Source: Luscinia megarhynchos (Eukaryota; Chordata; Aves; Passeriformes; Turdidae). Taken from it: a DNA stretch of 64,000 nucleotides. Below, in pieces: positions 1-11,467 of this stretch. The position numbers and the translations under genes are program-made. Numbering within the stretch: the stretch's first letter is position 1; each line of letters begins with the position of its first letter. The stretch spans positions 60,989,352-61,053,351 of the forward strand of contig JAPFBE010000003.1 in assembly GCA_034336665.1 (NCBI GenBank). Reading direction: 5' to 3'. The notes beneath the pieces were generated by a model. The model was not told the DNA's origin. It saw nothing but the letters and a program-made list of their open reading frames with translations, and ran no database searches.

Positions 1-1538
1 ACCCAGATGTATTTGCTCATCCACCTCATTCCTGCTGCTGAGCCAACTGGCTAATTTTAACTGTACACAGTGCACAGGATGTCTCAAAAATGATATTTGT
101 GGCTGTGCTGGATCCCAACACTGGATAATTGCTCCTGCAGCAAATGGGCAGAAGGGATTCCTGCACTGAGTTCCCTGTCCCACCCAGGGAAGACTGAGGA
201 GGCTGGGTTTGGAGGTGAGCTGGGAGGTCCTGTGGTTTGCAGGGCATGAGCCCAGGTGTGTCCTTCCAGGCTGCTCCCCAAGTCCTCAGCACTGCTGCCC
301 ACCTTGCCAGTGCCCTGCCTGCTGCTGTGCTCTGGCACTCCCTCAGGGCTCCCTCCTGAGATTGGAGAGACCAGGAGTTAAGATACAGTAATTTACAGAG
401 GTTTAATTACAAAATAGTGAGCGGGATAATTTGGGAGAGTGATGTTTGCTAAGCTGTTACTTAAAGAAAAAATAGTTGTTTTTTCCTCATAGTATATATT
501 GAAGAAAATATTCATAGTTTATTCGTTCTTGCAAAATTTAAAGTGAATTCTGTACTGTTCCTTCTTTCTGTACTGGGAATAATAGCATTTAATCAGCTTC
601 TCAATATGTCACTGAAGCTGAAAAGATTTTCTTCTTTCACAGCGAAAATTTCAAGTTATTATCACTAAAAATGTAGAGATCTTTCACAATAGAAGGTGCA
701 TTTGTTTTCACAATAAGTGATTATTTTAGTTTTTAAAAGAAAGGAGCACCTTGATTATTTAATAGTGGTGGCATTAAAAAGCTGTCTGGCAGCTAAGTTT
801 GTGTATCTTCAGCAATGTACAGTGAGGTGTGCACAGAGCCAAATTCCTCCTTCATTTCGTCTGTGTAATACTGGAGGGACTAGAGAGGGCTTGGGAAGCC
901 TTTGCATGCCATTGTGGCTCTCCCCTTTTTCAGTGTATTGCCTTGAAGCACCTGATGTCCCACTTTGACTTTGTAATACCTTCCTATATAAACAATTGTG
1001 GAAGTCACATAATAAACTACAGGGATGGATGGTCATGTCTTGGCTTTGGTTTGAGAGCAGTGACCTAGGCTCTCAAATAAATTCAAGACTTCCCAAACCC
1101 ATGGACTGCAGCTGGACTATACTGCAGCTGGCCTGCTTCATCAGCAGGAGTATCTCCATGTAGATAGGTTTCTGCCAACTCCTGCTTGGGAGTTGTTCCC
1201 ACTGAGGTCTGGTGGGCTGTTATTAATTAAGTGAAAACTTTGGATGATATGTGCAGAACCGACCCCTGACAGTGTGTACCCCTAGTAAAAAAACCTGCTG
1301 AGGGCTGATGTTACTGTAGCAGGAGGGCAGAGGGTGTTAGCATCAATGGAAATTCTGTGACCTTTTTGAATGTAATTGTTACATGTTTCTGTACTGTGGT
1401 GAAGTTTACACGTTTAGAATGGAAGATAATCTGTGGATAATACATATTTTGAAATAATTTGAAGAAGAACATTGCAAAGTGTTTCTTGTGTGCCCAGACC
1501 ATGGCTTTTGACTGAGCTGCTGTGTTTTTGTTCAACAG
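1..1538 (+). other. ITM2B: ITM2B intron upstream of the penultimate coding exon (partial)
   Basis: This is non-coding sequence leading into the ITM2B exon at 1539, ending in the acceptor ttcaacag. I looked for the preceding ITM2B exon and did not find it, so that exon should lie before the window. Short open frames here have no recognisable protein similarity. No transposable element is recognised. Confidence 0.75.
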
Positions 1539-1689
1539 GCTGGGACATACTTGCCTCAGTCCTATTTGATTCACGAGCAGATGATTGTTACTGACCGCAT
1601 TGAAAACGTGGATCAGCTGGGATTCTTTATTTACCGCCTGTGCCGCGGCAAGGAGACCTATAAACTACAGCGCAAAGAAGCCATGAAAG
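1539..1689 (+). CDS. ITM2B: ITM2B penultimate coding exon
   Basis: This 151-nt exon starts after the acceptor ttcaacag and ends before the donor gtaaac. It begins with AGTYLPQSYL and ends KEAMK plus the first base of a Gly codon. It carries the stretch just before the furin cleavage site. Confidence 0.95.
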
Positions 1690-3068
1690 GTAAACGCTCC
1701 CCCTCGGTCTTGTGTGTTGGCAAAAGCTTCAGTGATGCCTGAGTGTGTTCAAAGAAAAGCCTCTAATGAAAGCAAGGGCTGCTTCCTGCACTAACCAGCT
1801 CTGGGCCTCAGTGGGTCTGATATTTTCCTGTGTAGCTGCGGAAATAAGTCATGTCATGCTGCGGAATGCTCAGGGCCCCAGTGGCCTAGGAGTGTCAGAA
1901 TGTCTGTGTGTGTGTGTGTGCATGGTGTGTTTTCTGGAGCTCAGGCATTCATTGATGGTCTTCTTCAGTCTTGAACCCTAAACCACCCACCCCAAACCGA
2001 AGAAAAATCTTTAAAGTAGGAGAAGCTTTAGCCTTGTAGTCCAAATACAGAATTGCAGGTTCTTCTTGTAATTAAAGTCATCTGTACATTGCTACACATC
2101 TTCCTATTTGTGTCAGTGAAATGCAAGTAAGAGCTTGTCTTCACAGGAAAATTGTAGTGCATGGTACTTTTTTATGGAAAAATGGTTGAAAAAGATTATT
2201 TGGAAGAGTCTTGAAAAGTTATTAAATACTGCCTTAAAATTTGCATTCAGATGTTACGTGGATTTGCTTTTTGATGGTTTGTGGTTTTTTTGCTTTTTGG
2301 TTGTTGGATTTATTGTTGTTTTGTAATCTGCATGTGGTGCACAAGTGCACACCAAAGCAGTTTAATTGCTTCAGTCATATTGACTGCTTGGGAAAACAAA
2401 GAGAAGAAATACATTTTGTAAAAGCAATTTAGATTGATGTTTGAAAATTAAAAGGTTTTAATAGCAAAGTCCAATGAAAAATTCAGTATATTTATCCTGT
2501 AGTAATAAATGGTGAGTACAGGTTGGCAGTGAACATGTTTGCCTACAATTTGGTTAAATTCTTTCTCTGATTCCAAGATATTGTTTAAATACTACAAATC
2601 TGCTCATTCTTTATGCATATAGCAGTTTATTCTATTTTTGTTCCCTCTTTCACATCTCCATAAGCATTTTTACAGATGCACAGAGAGCAAGATTGGGAAC
2701 TGATCTGAGTTAAAAACTAGCCAGTGGGGGGTTTTGGCAAGTTGGTTTTCATTAAACCAGTACTGGGATTTGGTTCACCATTTTTTCAGGATCATTCCCT
2801 GCTAATTGATTTTCTCCTCCTGAATGTGTGCCTGTGTGTGTTTTGTTGGAGGGGAGGATTGGAGAGGAGTAGTTCTGATTTCTGGTGACATCTTACCTTA
2901 GCAAACATAAAAGTTCTGTCTGTGATGTACCTCAGCCCTCTTTCTCTTGACACTCTGTTGTTTTTTACCAATTCAACAGGAATTCAGAAGCGTGAAGCCG
3001 TCAACTGCCGAAAGATTCGACACTTTGAGAACAAGTTTGCTATGGAAACACTCATCTGTGAACAGTAA
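1539..3068 (+). CDS. ITM2B: ITM2B (BRI2) integral membrane protein 2B, C-terminal part, two exons
   Basis: BRI2 is a type II single-pass membrane protein with a BRICHOS domain, cleaved by furin near its C-terminus to release a short secreted peptide. The coding segments are 1539-1689 and 2980-3068. Joined, they give 79 codons and a TAA stop, starting in phase 0 and splitting one Gly codon across the intron. The translation includes GTYLPQSYLIHEQ, DRIENVDQLGFFIYRL and RHFENKFAMETLIC, which match vertebrate BRI2 closely. The furin site IQKR/EAVN is intact, and both cysteines of the released peptide are present. The protein ends CEQ, so the peptide would be 24 residues; human Bri23 is 23. The membrane anchor and most of the BRICHOS domain are encoded upstream of the window. 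ITM2A and ITM2C are the alternatives, but the C-terminal peptide fits ITM2B. Confidence 0.96.
1690..2979 (+). other. ITM2B: ITM2B last intron
   Basis: A 1290-bp intron, AT-rich, with a gtaaac donor and an attcaacag acceptor. It contains a (TG)8 run near its start and T-rich patches. I see no coding potential beyond chance open frames. Confidence 0.9.
1905..1920. repeat. (TG)8 microsatellite
   Basis: Eight uninterrupted TG units lie in the last intron of ITM2B, flanked by an imperfect TGTC unit. Confidence 0.9.
2980..3068 (+). CDS. ITM2B: ITM2B terminal coding exon
   Basis: The last coding exon completes the split Gly codon and encodes IQKREAVNC through ETLICEQ, then TAA at 3066-3068. It holds the furin site (KR/E) and the whole releasable C-terminal peptide. 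Confidence 0.95.
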
Positions 3069-3700
3069 TGAGGAATAATACTGTTACAGGAGACTTAAAA
3101 AGTACAGTATGACCCCACCCTTTGTATTGTGTGCAGTGATTATTTTTTAAAATCTTATTTTATGTAAGTAGTGGACAGGGCTTTCTTGCTGAACACCTTT
3201 CATACTTCTCATCTCATGATACATGTAAAATCAATACATTTTAGCTTTCTCCTTATTTTCAGGTGTGGTGTTCTTATATTTGAATAGCAATTGTATAAAG
3301 ACTTAGTTGCTAGTGCATTTCATGTGAATCTCAAATACTAGGAAGAAGAAGAAATCTTTGAAATATCCAACAGTTTTTAAATAAGTAAAATTGAAAAAAA
3401 TTATTAATGTACAAATGGACTGCAAGAGCTACTTCTAACTGTAATATTACCTGCTATATAGTTTGTTACAGCTATAGACAAACCTGTATTTGACTCTCCT
3501 AACCAAGTGCAATTTGTTTTGTTTTTAAAATATTGTCATATTTACCTTTTTGAGATTGATTTCTGACTTGATGTTTTAAAATGGCAAGTGTTTGCTGTAA
3601 CAATCTTTTAGAGAATTAAGAAGTAACTTATGTTACTAACTTGTATATAATCCATGTATGTGCAATGGAAAATAAACCTTATAAACCTGTTTGTCTAAAA
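3069..3700 (+). other. ITM2B: ITM2B 3' UTR
   Basis: AT-rich sequence follows the stop codon without any splice-like interruption. It ends at a canonical AATAAA (3671-3676) followed by a T/G-rich stretch, as expected of a cleavage site near 3690-3700. The exact cleavage base cannot be seen. Confidence 0.8.
3671..3676 (+). terminator. ITM2B: ITM2B poly(A) signal AATAAA
   Basis: A canonical hexamer about 600 nt after the ITM2B stop. The downstream run containing tgttt, tct and gtcttgtgttttc is T/G-rich, which fits a downstream element. Confidence 0.8.
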
Positions 3701-6700
3701 GTCTTGTGTTTTCTTCTGCTACTACTGGATTACTTAAAAATAATCCAGAGGGGCCTACGGTTAAAATTAATGCTTTTCACTTGAAGTGCTGTTTCTAAAG
3801 ATAGATGGCTGAGGAATGAAATATGAACAGAGAAGCATGCTTTTCTGTCCCTTTTCAATTAAAGGCAACACTGTGCTGCTTGTTGAAATTCTGGATGGGT
3901 ATTTCCACAATACATATGATCAGAGTGGAGGTCCAAAGCTGATCTAACATGTTAATGCCTGAAATCCCTGTCCTAAATATTTGTCAAATGATGGGCATCA
4001 TCCAGCATGGTGCCATGAGTCAGGCTAACCAAGCTGAGAGCCAGGAGTGTTCACTACCTGCAGGACTTTGCCATTCCCTTTGCTCCCCATTGTGGTGTTC
4101 CTGCCAGCCTGTGCCACTGAGCTTTGCCAGGTAATCTGGGCTTGCTCTAATATCACCAGTATCATTCTGTATCGTGCCATTTACACTTTAAACCGCTATT
4201 CTTAAAGCAAGATTGATTTTATTTTCTTCTACTGCAATTTGGATCCTTGTAATGCCAACTCTTCTAGGGGAGAGTGCAGAATAAGATGTATAAGGTGAGC
4301 AAGATGTACTTGCTGTTTTGAAGCTTTTTGCAAGAAAAAAATACAGGACAGAGAAAAAAAGGGAGTAACATTGAAAAAACAATGCTGGAAAATCTCCCTC
4401 TAGATCCACAGGAGAGCTTCCATGACATGGGAACTGATTTGTCTTCTGGCCAAATTTTGAGCATTTATTCATCAGAAAATTAGGAATGTTTATAGAATAA
4501 TTGCATATTTGAAAAAAAACCCCAAAACAATAAGTGTTTAAACCTATTTTTAAATAATATATACCATAGGTGTCCAAATAATTTGTCTTAGGTTAATTCA
4601 GTCAAGAGACTTTTTACTAATCTTATTTTCCATCTTTTAAAGGATCTTTTCTTAATACAGTGGGAGGATGCTTTACTGTTTTTAGAGCTATTATACAATC
4701 GTAAACATGCTATGATCCAGCTTCCTGCTATTGTGAATATTTGGACTGAGATAAAATAATTTGTTTTAAAGGAAGTTTCCTTAATACACAATACTTTTTT
4801 TTGTCATCTGCATGTGGCTTAATTTACAGATTGGTCCTGGTATAAGTGTATTATATGTAATATGGAAAGTATAACTGCTGTATTCCAAAGCTGGACTTTG
4901 TAAATCCATTTTTGATGGCGCATGGTAATCATGAACATCAAATAAGGCTTACATGCATACAGGCTAGATGTTAATGTATAAATTGTATGTACATAGCTGC
5001 ACTTCAGTATATGTGCAAGCAAGCTGGAAAATCTGCTGGGAAAACTTTAGCTACAGACATTCAGGATGTTGCAATTGTGTGCTTGCAACAAAGGTCAAGT
5101 ATATGTCAGCACAAGGCTGCTGGTGCGTTCTCTGGAGCCCTGGGTGACGCAAGATTCACGCTGAAGTACTTTTAAGGATGTTTTCTACCTTTTCAGGAGC
5201 GTTCTGTTCCTATTTTCCCTAAGTTAAACATGAAACTTGTTAATTTGTAAGCAAGCTTCATCTGGTCTTTAACTTGTTTTCAAAATAAAACTGAGTAGCC
5301 AAACCTGGTGATCTGTGGCGTGCCCTTCAATGGAACACCAGCAAATAAGGCTGCTGAAGGGGTGGTGGAGCAGGGGGAGAAATAGATTTGCTCTTACAGA
5401 CAGGAGGTTTCTATGATCATGCTGTGTGCCCTCCCCAATAGCTTTTGAGCCCATTGGAAGGAAATTGACTTTGATGAACAGCGTGAAAATAAATGTGGGG
5501 GAAGAGGGAGAAACTCGTGTGCACTGAGGAAAAGCTTCCAGCATGTGTTATTAAATGTGAGGCAGTTTGTGTAGGAAGACAACCTAAAACACCTGGAATG
5601 CAGCTCATATTGGAACTTCTGCCCTCTTAGACCAAGTTGATGAAGCGTAGCATACAAATCCATGGAAAGAAAGAACTCTTGGAGATGCTTGAGCTTTTTT
5701 CCTTTTTAAATAATGAAGCATAATAAATACAAGTTTAATAATATTTAAGAGTCTAATAAACAAAGATAGCTTGCTGCACTGTAGAAACCACATTTCCAGC
5801 CCAGTGAATTCCAGAAAAGGGTTAGTGTAAAAATGACCTCATAGGACAATTATCTTTTCAAATAGTTTTAAAACCCCTCATAAAAACAAAATCAGTCCTA
5901 ATGCTGAGACATACTTTATTACTGAAGCAGCAAAATCAGTATCCTGTGCCACCATGTTTAGTTGGTGGAGGGGGCTATGTCTCTCTCTCATGGTCCCAAA
6001 GAGCCTCTGATGTTCAGCTGGTCTTTGCATGAGTGAAGTTGTGAGCACTCAGTGTGATCGATGTAATCTGGGCTTGCAAAGCACATTAAAAGCTCCAAGG
6101 CCTCTCTCCTTCAGCTAAAGGCCTGCAGCTTTAGTAGAGAGGCACAGGGCAAGTTTTGGCATGAAGAAAATCCTTTGGGTCTGCAAGACTGAAAATGCAA
6201 GAGTTTGGTTACCTGATGCCTGTCAGGGTGTGTACATGCAATTGTTCATATGGGTTGGGTGGGAGGATGGAGGTCTGACACATCAGTGTTAGCAAAAGCT
6301 TGTGGTTTAGAGACATCAGCAGAGCTGCACTCTCACTGACATTGCTTGTTCCAGTGGTAAGAGGAGATTTTATTGCAATGGAGGAAGAAACACAGAAGAT
6401 CCTATAGTGCTATTGTCACACCAGGAGTTTTTCTGGAATGCTATACACAAATATTTTCACCTAATTAGGGTATTTCACTGCCATGGATTAGTAAAGAATG
6501 TCTTTCTCTTAGACCCACTCATAGCAAAAAGAAACGAGGTCACGGGTTGGTTTAGTTCAGAGAAATTCCTATGCTCAGTCACTACAGGCTATGGTTGCTA
6601 ATTTTCAATTGGTTTTCAGGTTGTTGCTTAAGATTAATTTGATTCTTAAGAACTACTTCCAGGAGAGTGCATTCTGCTCCTTGTGGACTTAAGAAATCTT

Positions 6701-9700
6701 GGAAGTGGAGGCATGGGAAACATCCTCTGTGGGGAGATGGCCAGCAGCAGGACAGGGTGTTGCCTGTGTCAGAGCACACTTTCTCATGTGGTGAGAGGAA
6801 GCAGAACTTGAGACTGAGAAGGACGGGAAGGGAGGGATTGCTGCAGGGTCTTTAATGTGGCTGTGTTATTGCAAGCAACAAGAGGGCTGTGGTTTACTTG
6901 CTGATCCTTATTTCATTACCATTGGCAGTACCAGCTGAAATTAACTGCCCTGCAGAGGGGATGCAGGATGCTCTCCTTGCACCCTCCCGGGGCAGAATGT
7001 ACCCAGGGCTTGAAGGGCTTTGCCTGCCGAGGACACAGGGTGGTACCTGTGTGACAAAGCACAGGGTGTGATGCAGCTGTGCATGCAAGGGCATGATTTA
7101 TACTGATATCCTTTGTAAGCAAGAAAAGCCAGACCAGGAATGATCATTTTTGTCTGATGTAATTGCACTGTCACTGGGGCTTAATCTGATAAATTGCATC
7201 AGTCAGGGATTTTATTTTTTAATACCCTGGTTCTCAGCACTGATGCAAATCTGTTAAAACAGACACAGCTCTGACAGCCATTCTCACAGAGAACAAGAAA
7301 TGTGGAAGGTCCATATAAGAAGTTACGATTCTTCTATAAACAGGTAAATACAACTGCATAAAAAGAGAAAGAAGTGACACAAGTCTTAAAGCTTTGATCA
7401 ATGCAAAACCTCTCTGATGTCCAAGCAAAATAACTAGAAGTATCTGTGAAGGGTTGAGGTTTTGCACATAGGAATTCATTTACATGCAGCCATTTCCCTA
7501 CCCAATAACACCAGTGGTGTCCTTTCAGATCCCACTGGCAGTTTGGCAAAATGCTTTACTGGTAGAGATTCCTGCCTTAAACTCATCACTGCAGTCCTGT
7601 GAGTCCAGCAGTGCCCTGTGTAGTGCTCTGAGAAGAGCAAGTCACAGATGTGTGTAACTGTGGAGGGAAAAATACTCTTTTTAGTAATAATGTCAGTGTA
7701 TAGAGAGAGGCTTTGAGCTGTTAGAAGTGGCAACATCTGACAGATACCTCTCATCTTAAAGAGAAATGAGTAGATGTTTATTATGGTCCCTATGGATTTT
7801 ACATCCCTGTAGAAATACTAATTTACAGAAATGGTTTTTACTCTTCATATCTTGAGCTGTAGGAAACAACGTATGAAAATGTATAGGAAACAATGACACA
7901 GGGGTCAGGCTCACCAGCACCAAGAGGCACAACCAGTCAGTTTCACCCCATCACCCCAGTAAACCCTTTCCAGCTTCAAAGGCAGAGCTGATGCCAACAC
8001 AATCACACTGAGGTGACCTGGGGAGTGCAAAGGCCTGTTCAAGCCATGGCCTGAGTGTCCCTGAGGCTCTCCTGCAGGGAGACTTTTCACTTGGGTCTGC
8101 CTGCTGCACCAGGTGTTTCTCCAGCGAGGCTCTTCTCAAGGCCTGGGGCCTGCAGGGCAGCAGCTGGTGAAGAGTTGGCCTGCAGGTCTGTCACCTCCTT
8201 GCTCCTGTCAGCACTTGTGCTGGGGCTTGAGAGGGACAGCTGGGCTCCAGGTGACACTGATGGCAGAGGGCTGGCAGCTGCTGCACCGTGCAAGGAATGT
8301 CAATGCAAAGAAAAGGCTGGCCAGGAGAGGCTATGTCCCCTCCCTGGTTAACTCTGCCTGTTACATGCAGGAGTATGGGTATGATACATGCATATCTTTA
8401 TAATCCTTGAGTTTTACAGCCTATGGGCTTTATTTAAGAAGAAATTCTGCCAGTATTTAGTATTTGGACTAATATCCAGAAGCTCTCACTTTAGTGAGTT
8501 TTTAAATGCATATGTTTTGGTCATGCAGCTTCAGAAAACTGATTTTACTATAACTGAAATATTGGCTTTTACTCCCACTGGCAATGACCATGAAACTACA
8601 GCAACAGTTTTGAGTGAAAAAAATTAAGATAATAAAATTACCTAAGGTTGTGTAGCAGCTGGAAACAATGAGTCAGGATTGCCTTAACTGGACAATGTTT
8701 CACATATGACCATGACCTACACTCTAAAAGCAGTTGTAGCAAGATGTTTAGAACAGTCAGGTCAGATGCAAAAAGTATCATTAATACTTTATTTGACATT
8801 GCAGTGTTCCCTTTGCTTCTTTTTTTTTCCCCCCCAATTGGAGTTATTTATTTCCTTTGTAATTTTATTGAAAAATCTAAAGGCTTCATTTAGAAGATGT
8901 TTTAGAATACAGGATTAAAACATTCAAATCAGTACATCTTAAAAGGAGGAGAGGAAAAAAGTGCAGCACCTTAAATATGGTTTTACACAAGGATGTGCCT
9001 TTCTTTAGAAGTAAATACATATTAACTCTTCTTACTTCAGTTTGGATGTAGTTACTATATCCAAGGTTTTTGGATGGATTATTACAAGTTATTATTGCTT
9101 GATTCATCTGCTCCCGTCCAGCTGTAACTGGAAGCATTCTGAAATTATATTTTGGTTTTACCTGTTTATGGAAGGGAGCCCTAAGAGCCTTGCTTGATTA
9201 AAAAGTGCATAAAATTTGACTTCAGAAGGTGTTTGGTGCACTAACAAATAAAAAAATTAGTATTTACACTGAGGCTGGTTTGTGAACTCTAAAAGGAGCA
9301 ATGCACAGAGAGCCATGACACAAATTCTTTGCCTGCCATCTGGCCGATGGAGGCCTGGCTCTAACAGCATGTTACAGCAGCTGGGAGGGAAGCCACCCAG
9401 GAGGGTGTGTTTCCTCCTTGCTGACAGCTGGCGTGGCCTCCACTGGCTGTGAGCAAGGTTTCTGAGATGCTTTGCTCTCAATTTAAATTCTTTTGTGCTC
9501 TTAAGGCCAGTTGTGAGGAGAAGGAGATGGACTCAGCTGTGGTTTAGGGGTTCAGCTTACTTTTCCAAGCTGGTCTGTCTACTTGTCTGTGGTTCAATGG
9601 TTGATGACAGACAGTCCTAAACCCCAAACTTTCCACAGCATCTGGTACCATCTGTATACAAAAAGTATTTAAATGTGCTTAGAAGCAGGGTAAGGTTACT

Positions 9701-10398
9701 GCCACAGTTTTACTAGAATCATAATCAGGAATGTCCAAATGCCACTACAGTCTACAACTGAAACATTTAATTTGGAGTTAATGTACTTTGACTTGCTCTG
9801 CATTCACTTCTTTGTAACTGGTTTAGTTCTAATTATAAAGCAGAAAGCCAGACACTGTTCTCCTGTTTTAAGTTAATGAATATAAAGGAAAAGCCTGCAC
9901 AAATTACTGGAATGTATGAATGTAAAAGTACTAGTGAATTTTAATTGTATTATATATGTATATATGTATATTATTAATATGTATATATTAATGCTCATGC
10001 TGGTTTTTGTTTGGGTTTTTCTTAAATCCAGAGTTTTGACAGCAGTCTCACTAGAAATAGTTGCTTTACAGGCAAATGCCAGGTATGTGCAGGTACTAAG
10101 AATCCTTACATACAAATATTTTTCCTTTTCTAAGAAGTTGTCATGTAAGTCTGAAAATAAATGTGCTTGTTTGGAGAAGAGATTGGCCTTCTAAATATGA
10201 ATGTGTAATTGCAGACAACAAAGCAGATTTTTAAGATCTTTGAATCAGGGCACTGGTGGTTTGAATCTCATTGACTTAAAATTCAGATGCCCACAGCCTG
10301 AACTTCTTATATTAAGTGTAATTTTACCGCACTGTGTTAGAAGTAACATGGATGAATGTCAATTAGGACTCGAATGAATGTCAGATTAAGAGGTCACT
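3701..10398. other. ITM2B-RB1 intergenic spacer
   Basis: About 6.7 kb of mostly AT-rich DNA lies between the ITM2B poly(A) site and the CR1 element upstream of RB1. Open frames up to 129 codons occur on both strands, but none resembles a known protein, and they lack flanking splice or poly(A) structure. A GC-richer patch at about 7.9-8.35 kb is unclassified; it could be an old, degraded repeat. An AT microsatellite lies at 9949-9991. Confidence 0.7.
9949..9991. repeat. AT-rich TATATG-type microsatellite
   Basis: Degenerate TATA/TATG units run across this stretch in the ITM2B-RB1 spacer. Confidence 0.75.
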
Positions 10399-11050
10399 GA
10401 ATTATTTAGGTTGGAAAAGACCTCTGAGATCCTCGAGTCCAACCTCTGACTGGTCACCCATCACCTTGTCAACCAGACAGTGGCACCAAATGCCATCATG
10501 TCTAGTTGTTTCTCAATCACCTCCTGGGATGGTGACTTCACTGCTGCCCATGGGGCAGCCCATTCCAATGTTTAACAACCCTGTCCATCATGAAATTCCT
10601 CTTGATGCCCAACCTCAACCTCCCCTGGTGCATGTCCCCTTGTTACCTGGGAGAAGATGCCCACCCTCACCTCACTACAGCCCCTGCAGTAGGGAGCAGT
10701 AAGGTCTCCCAAGCTTGCTTTTCCCAGATTAAACACCCCCAGTTCCCTCACAGGACTTGTTTCAAACCCTTCCCCAGCTCCTTGCCTTTCTTTGGACTTT
10801 CTTGAAGTGATGAACAGGACACAGATGAGATCTAAGTCCACCAGTGCTGAGTACAGGGACACAATCCCTGCCCTGTTCCTGCTGGCCACACTATGGCTGA
10901 TCCAGGCCAGGGTGCCATTGGCCTTCTTGGCCACCTGGGCACACTGCCTCATGTCCAGCTGCTGTCAACCAGCACCCCCAGGTCCTTTTCTGCTGGGCCA
11001 CCTTCCAGCCACTCTGCTCCCAGCCTGCAGCGCTGCCTGGTTGAACCAGC
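10399..11050 (-). mobile_element. CR1 LINE fragment, 3' part, antisense to RB1
   Basis: Read on the + strand it begins gttggaaaagacctctgaga and continues through tccaacc, a block around 'cctcccctggtgcatg' and 'ggccttcttggccacctggg', which I recognise as the reverse complement of the avian CR1 3' region. The minus-strand translation keeps a decayed CR1-like peptide (GCSEVRVGIFSQVT). Stops and indels show it is dead. The right boundary is uncertain (about 11.03-11.10 kb), and the element nearly touches the RB1 CpG island. Confidence 0.85.
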
Positions 11051-11129
11051 AGCCCTAAAGGATCTGCAATTCCTGCCCTGCTCTGCACCTGCACAGTCAC
11101 CCTGTAAGGCTATACACAGGCCTGCGTTC

Positions 11130-11378
11130 TTCCCACCTCACGGAACAGACGCGGCTGCCGGACTCGCTGGGTCCCGAGCGGCCAGGCCCGGCGGGCCGGG
11201 CGGGTCGGGGAGGCCGGGCCGCGGCGCCGCCTCAGCGCTCGGTCCCGCCCCGCGGAAGTGACGGCAGGTGGCGGTGACGCAGTTTTCCCGCGGTTCGGGC
11301 GGCGGGCGGGGGCCGGGAGCGGGAGCCGGCGGCCCCTGGTCAGTGCCGCGGCGGGCGCTGCCGGCAGCCGCTCCCGCC
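11130..11378 (+). promoter_or_regulatory. RB1: RB1 CpG-island promoter and 5' UTR
   Basis: Base composition changes abruptly to CpG-dense here and stays so through exon 1 and into intron 1 (to about 11.6 kb). There is no TATA box. Visible motifs are a GC box around 11243-11250, an ETS/ATF motif GGAAGTGACG at 11254-11263, a second GTGACGC at 11274-11280, an E2F-type TTTTCCCGCGG at 11283-11293 and further GC boxes near 11300-11310. The human RB1 core promoter has the same three factors' sites packed as GGAAGTGACG directly followed by TTTTCCCGCGG. The transcription start is not visible and is inferred to lie downstream of the E2F motif. Confidence 0.88.
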
Positions 11379-11467
11379 ATGCCGCCCAAGCCCCCGCGCA
11401 GGGCGGGCTCCGCCAGGACGCAGCGCCCCAGCCCCGACGGCGGCTCCGCGCCGCCCGCCGCCCCCCG
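11379..11467 (+). CDS. RB1: RB1 exon 1
   Basis: 89 coding nt starting [10 protein letters not shown], close to the human MPPKTPRKTA start, ending before the donor gtaagc. It is 48 nt shorter than human exon 1 and has a Pro/Ala/Ser/Arg-rich tail in place of the human Ala and Pro runs. The frame is open upstream to about 11268 but with no upstream ATG, so 11379 is the natural start. Confidence 0.93.

Noticed and set aside
4188..4577. 129-codon minus-strand open frame in the ITM2B-RB1 spacer
   Set aside because: Low-complexity, Phe/Ser/Tyr-rich as expected from AT-rich DNA; no similarity or gene structure.
10572..10952. 126-codon minus-strand open frame upstream of RB1
   Set aside because: Its peptide is a decayed CR1 retrotransposon reading (GCSEVRVGIFSQVT), not a host gene.
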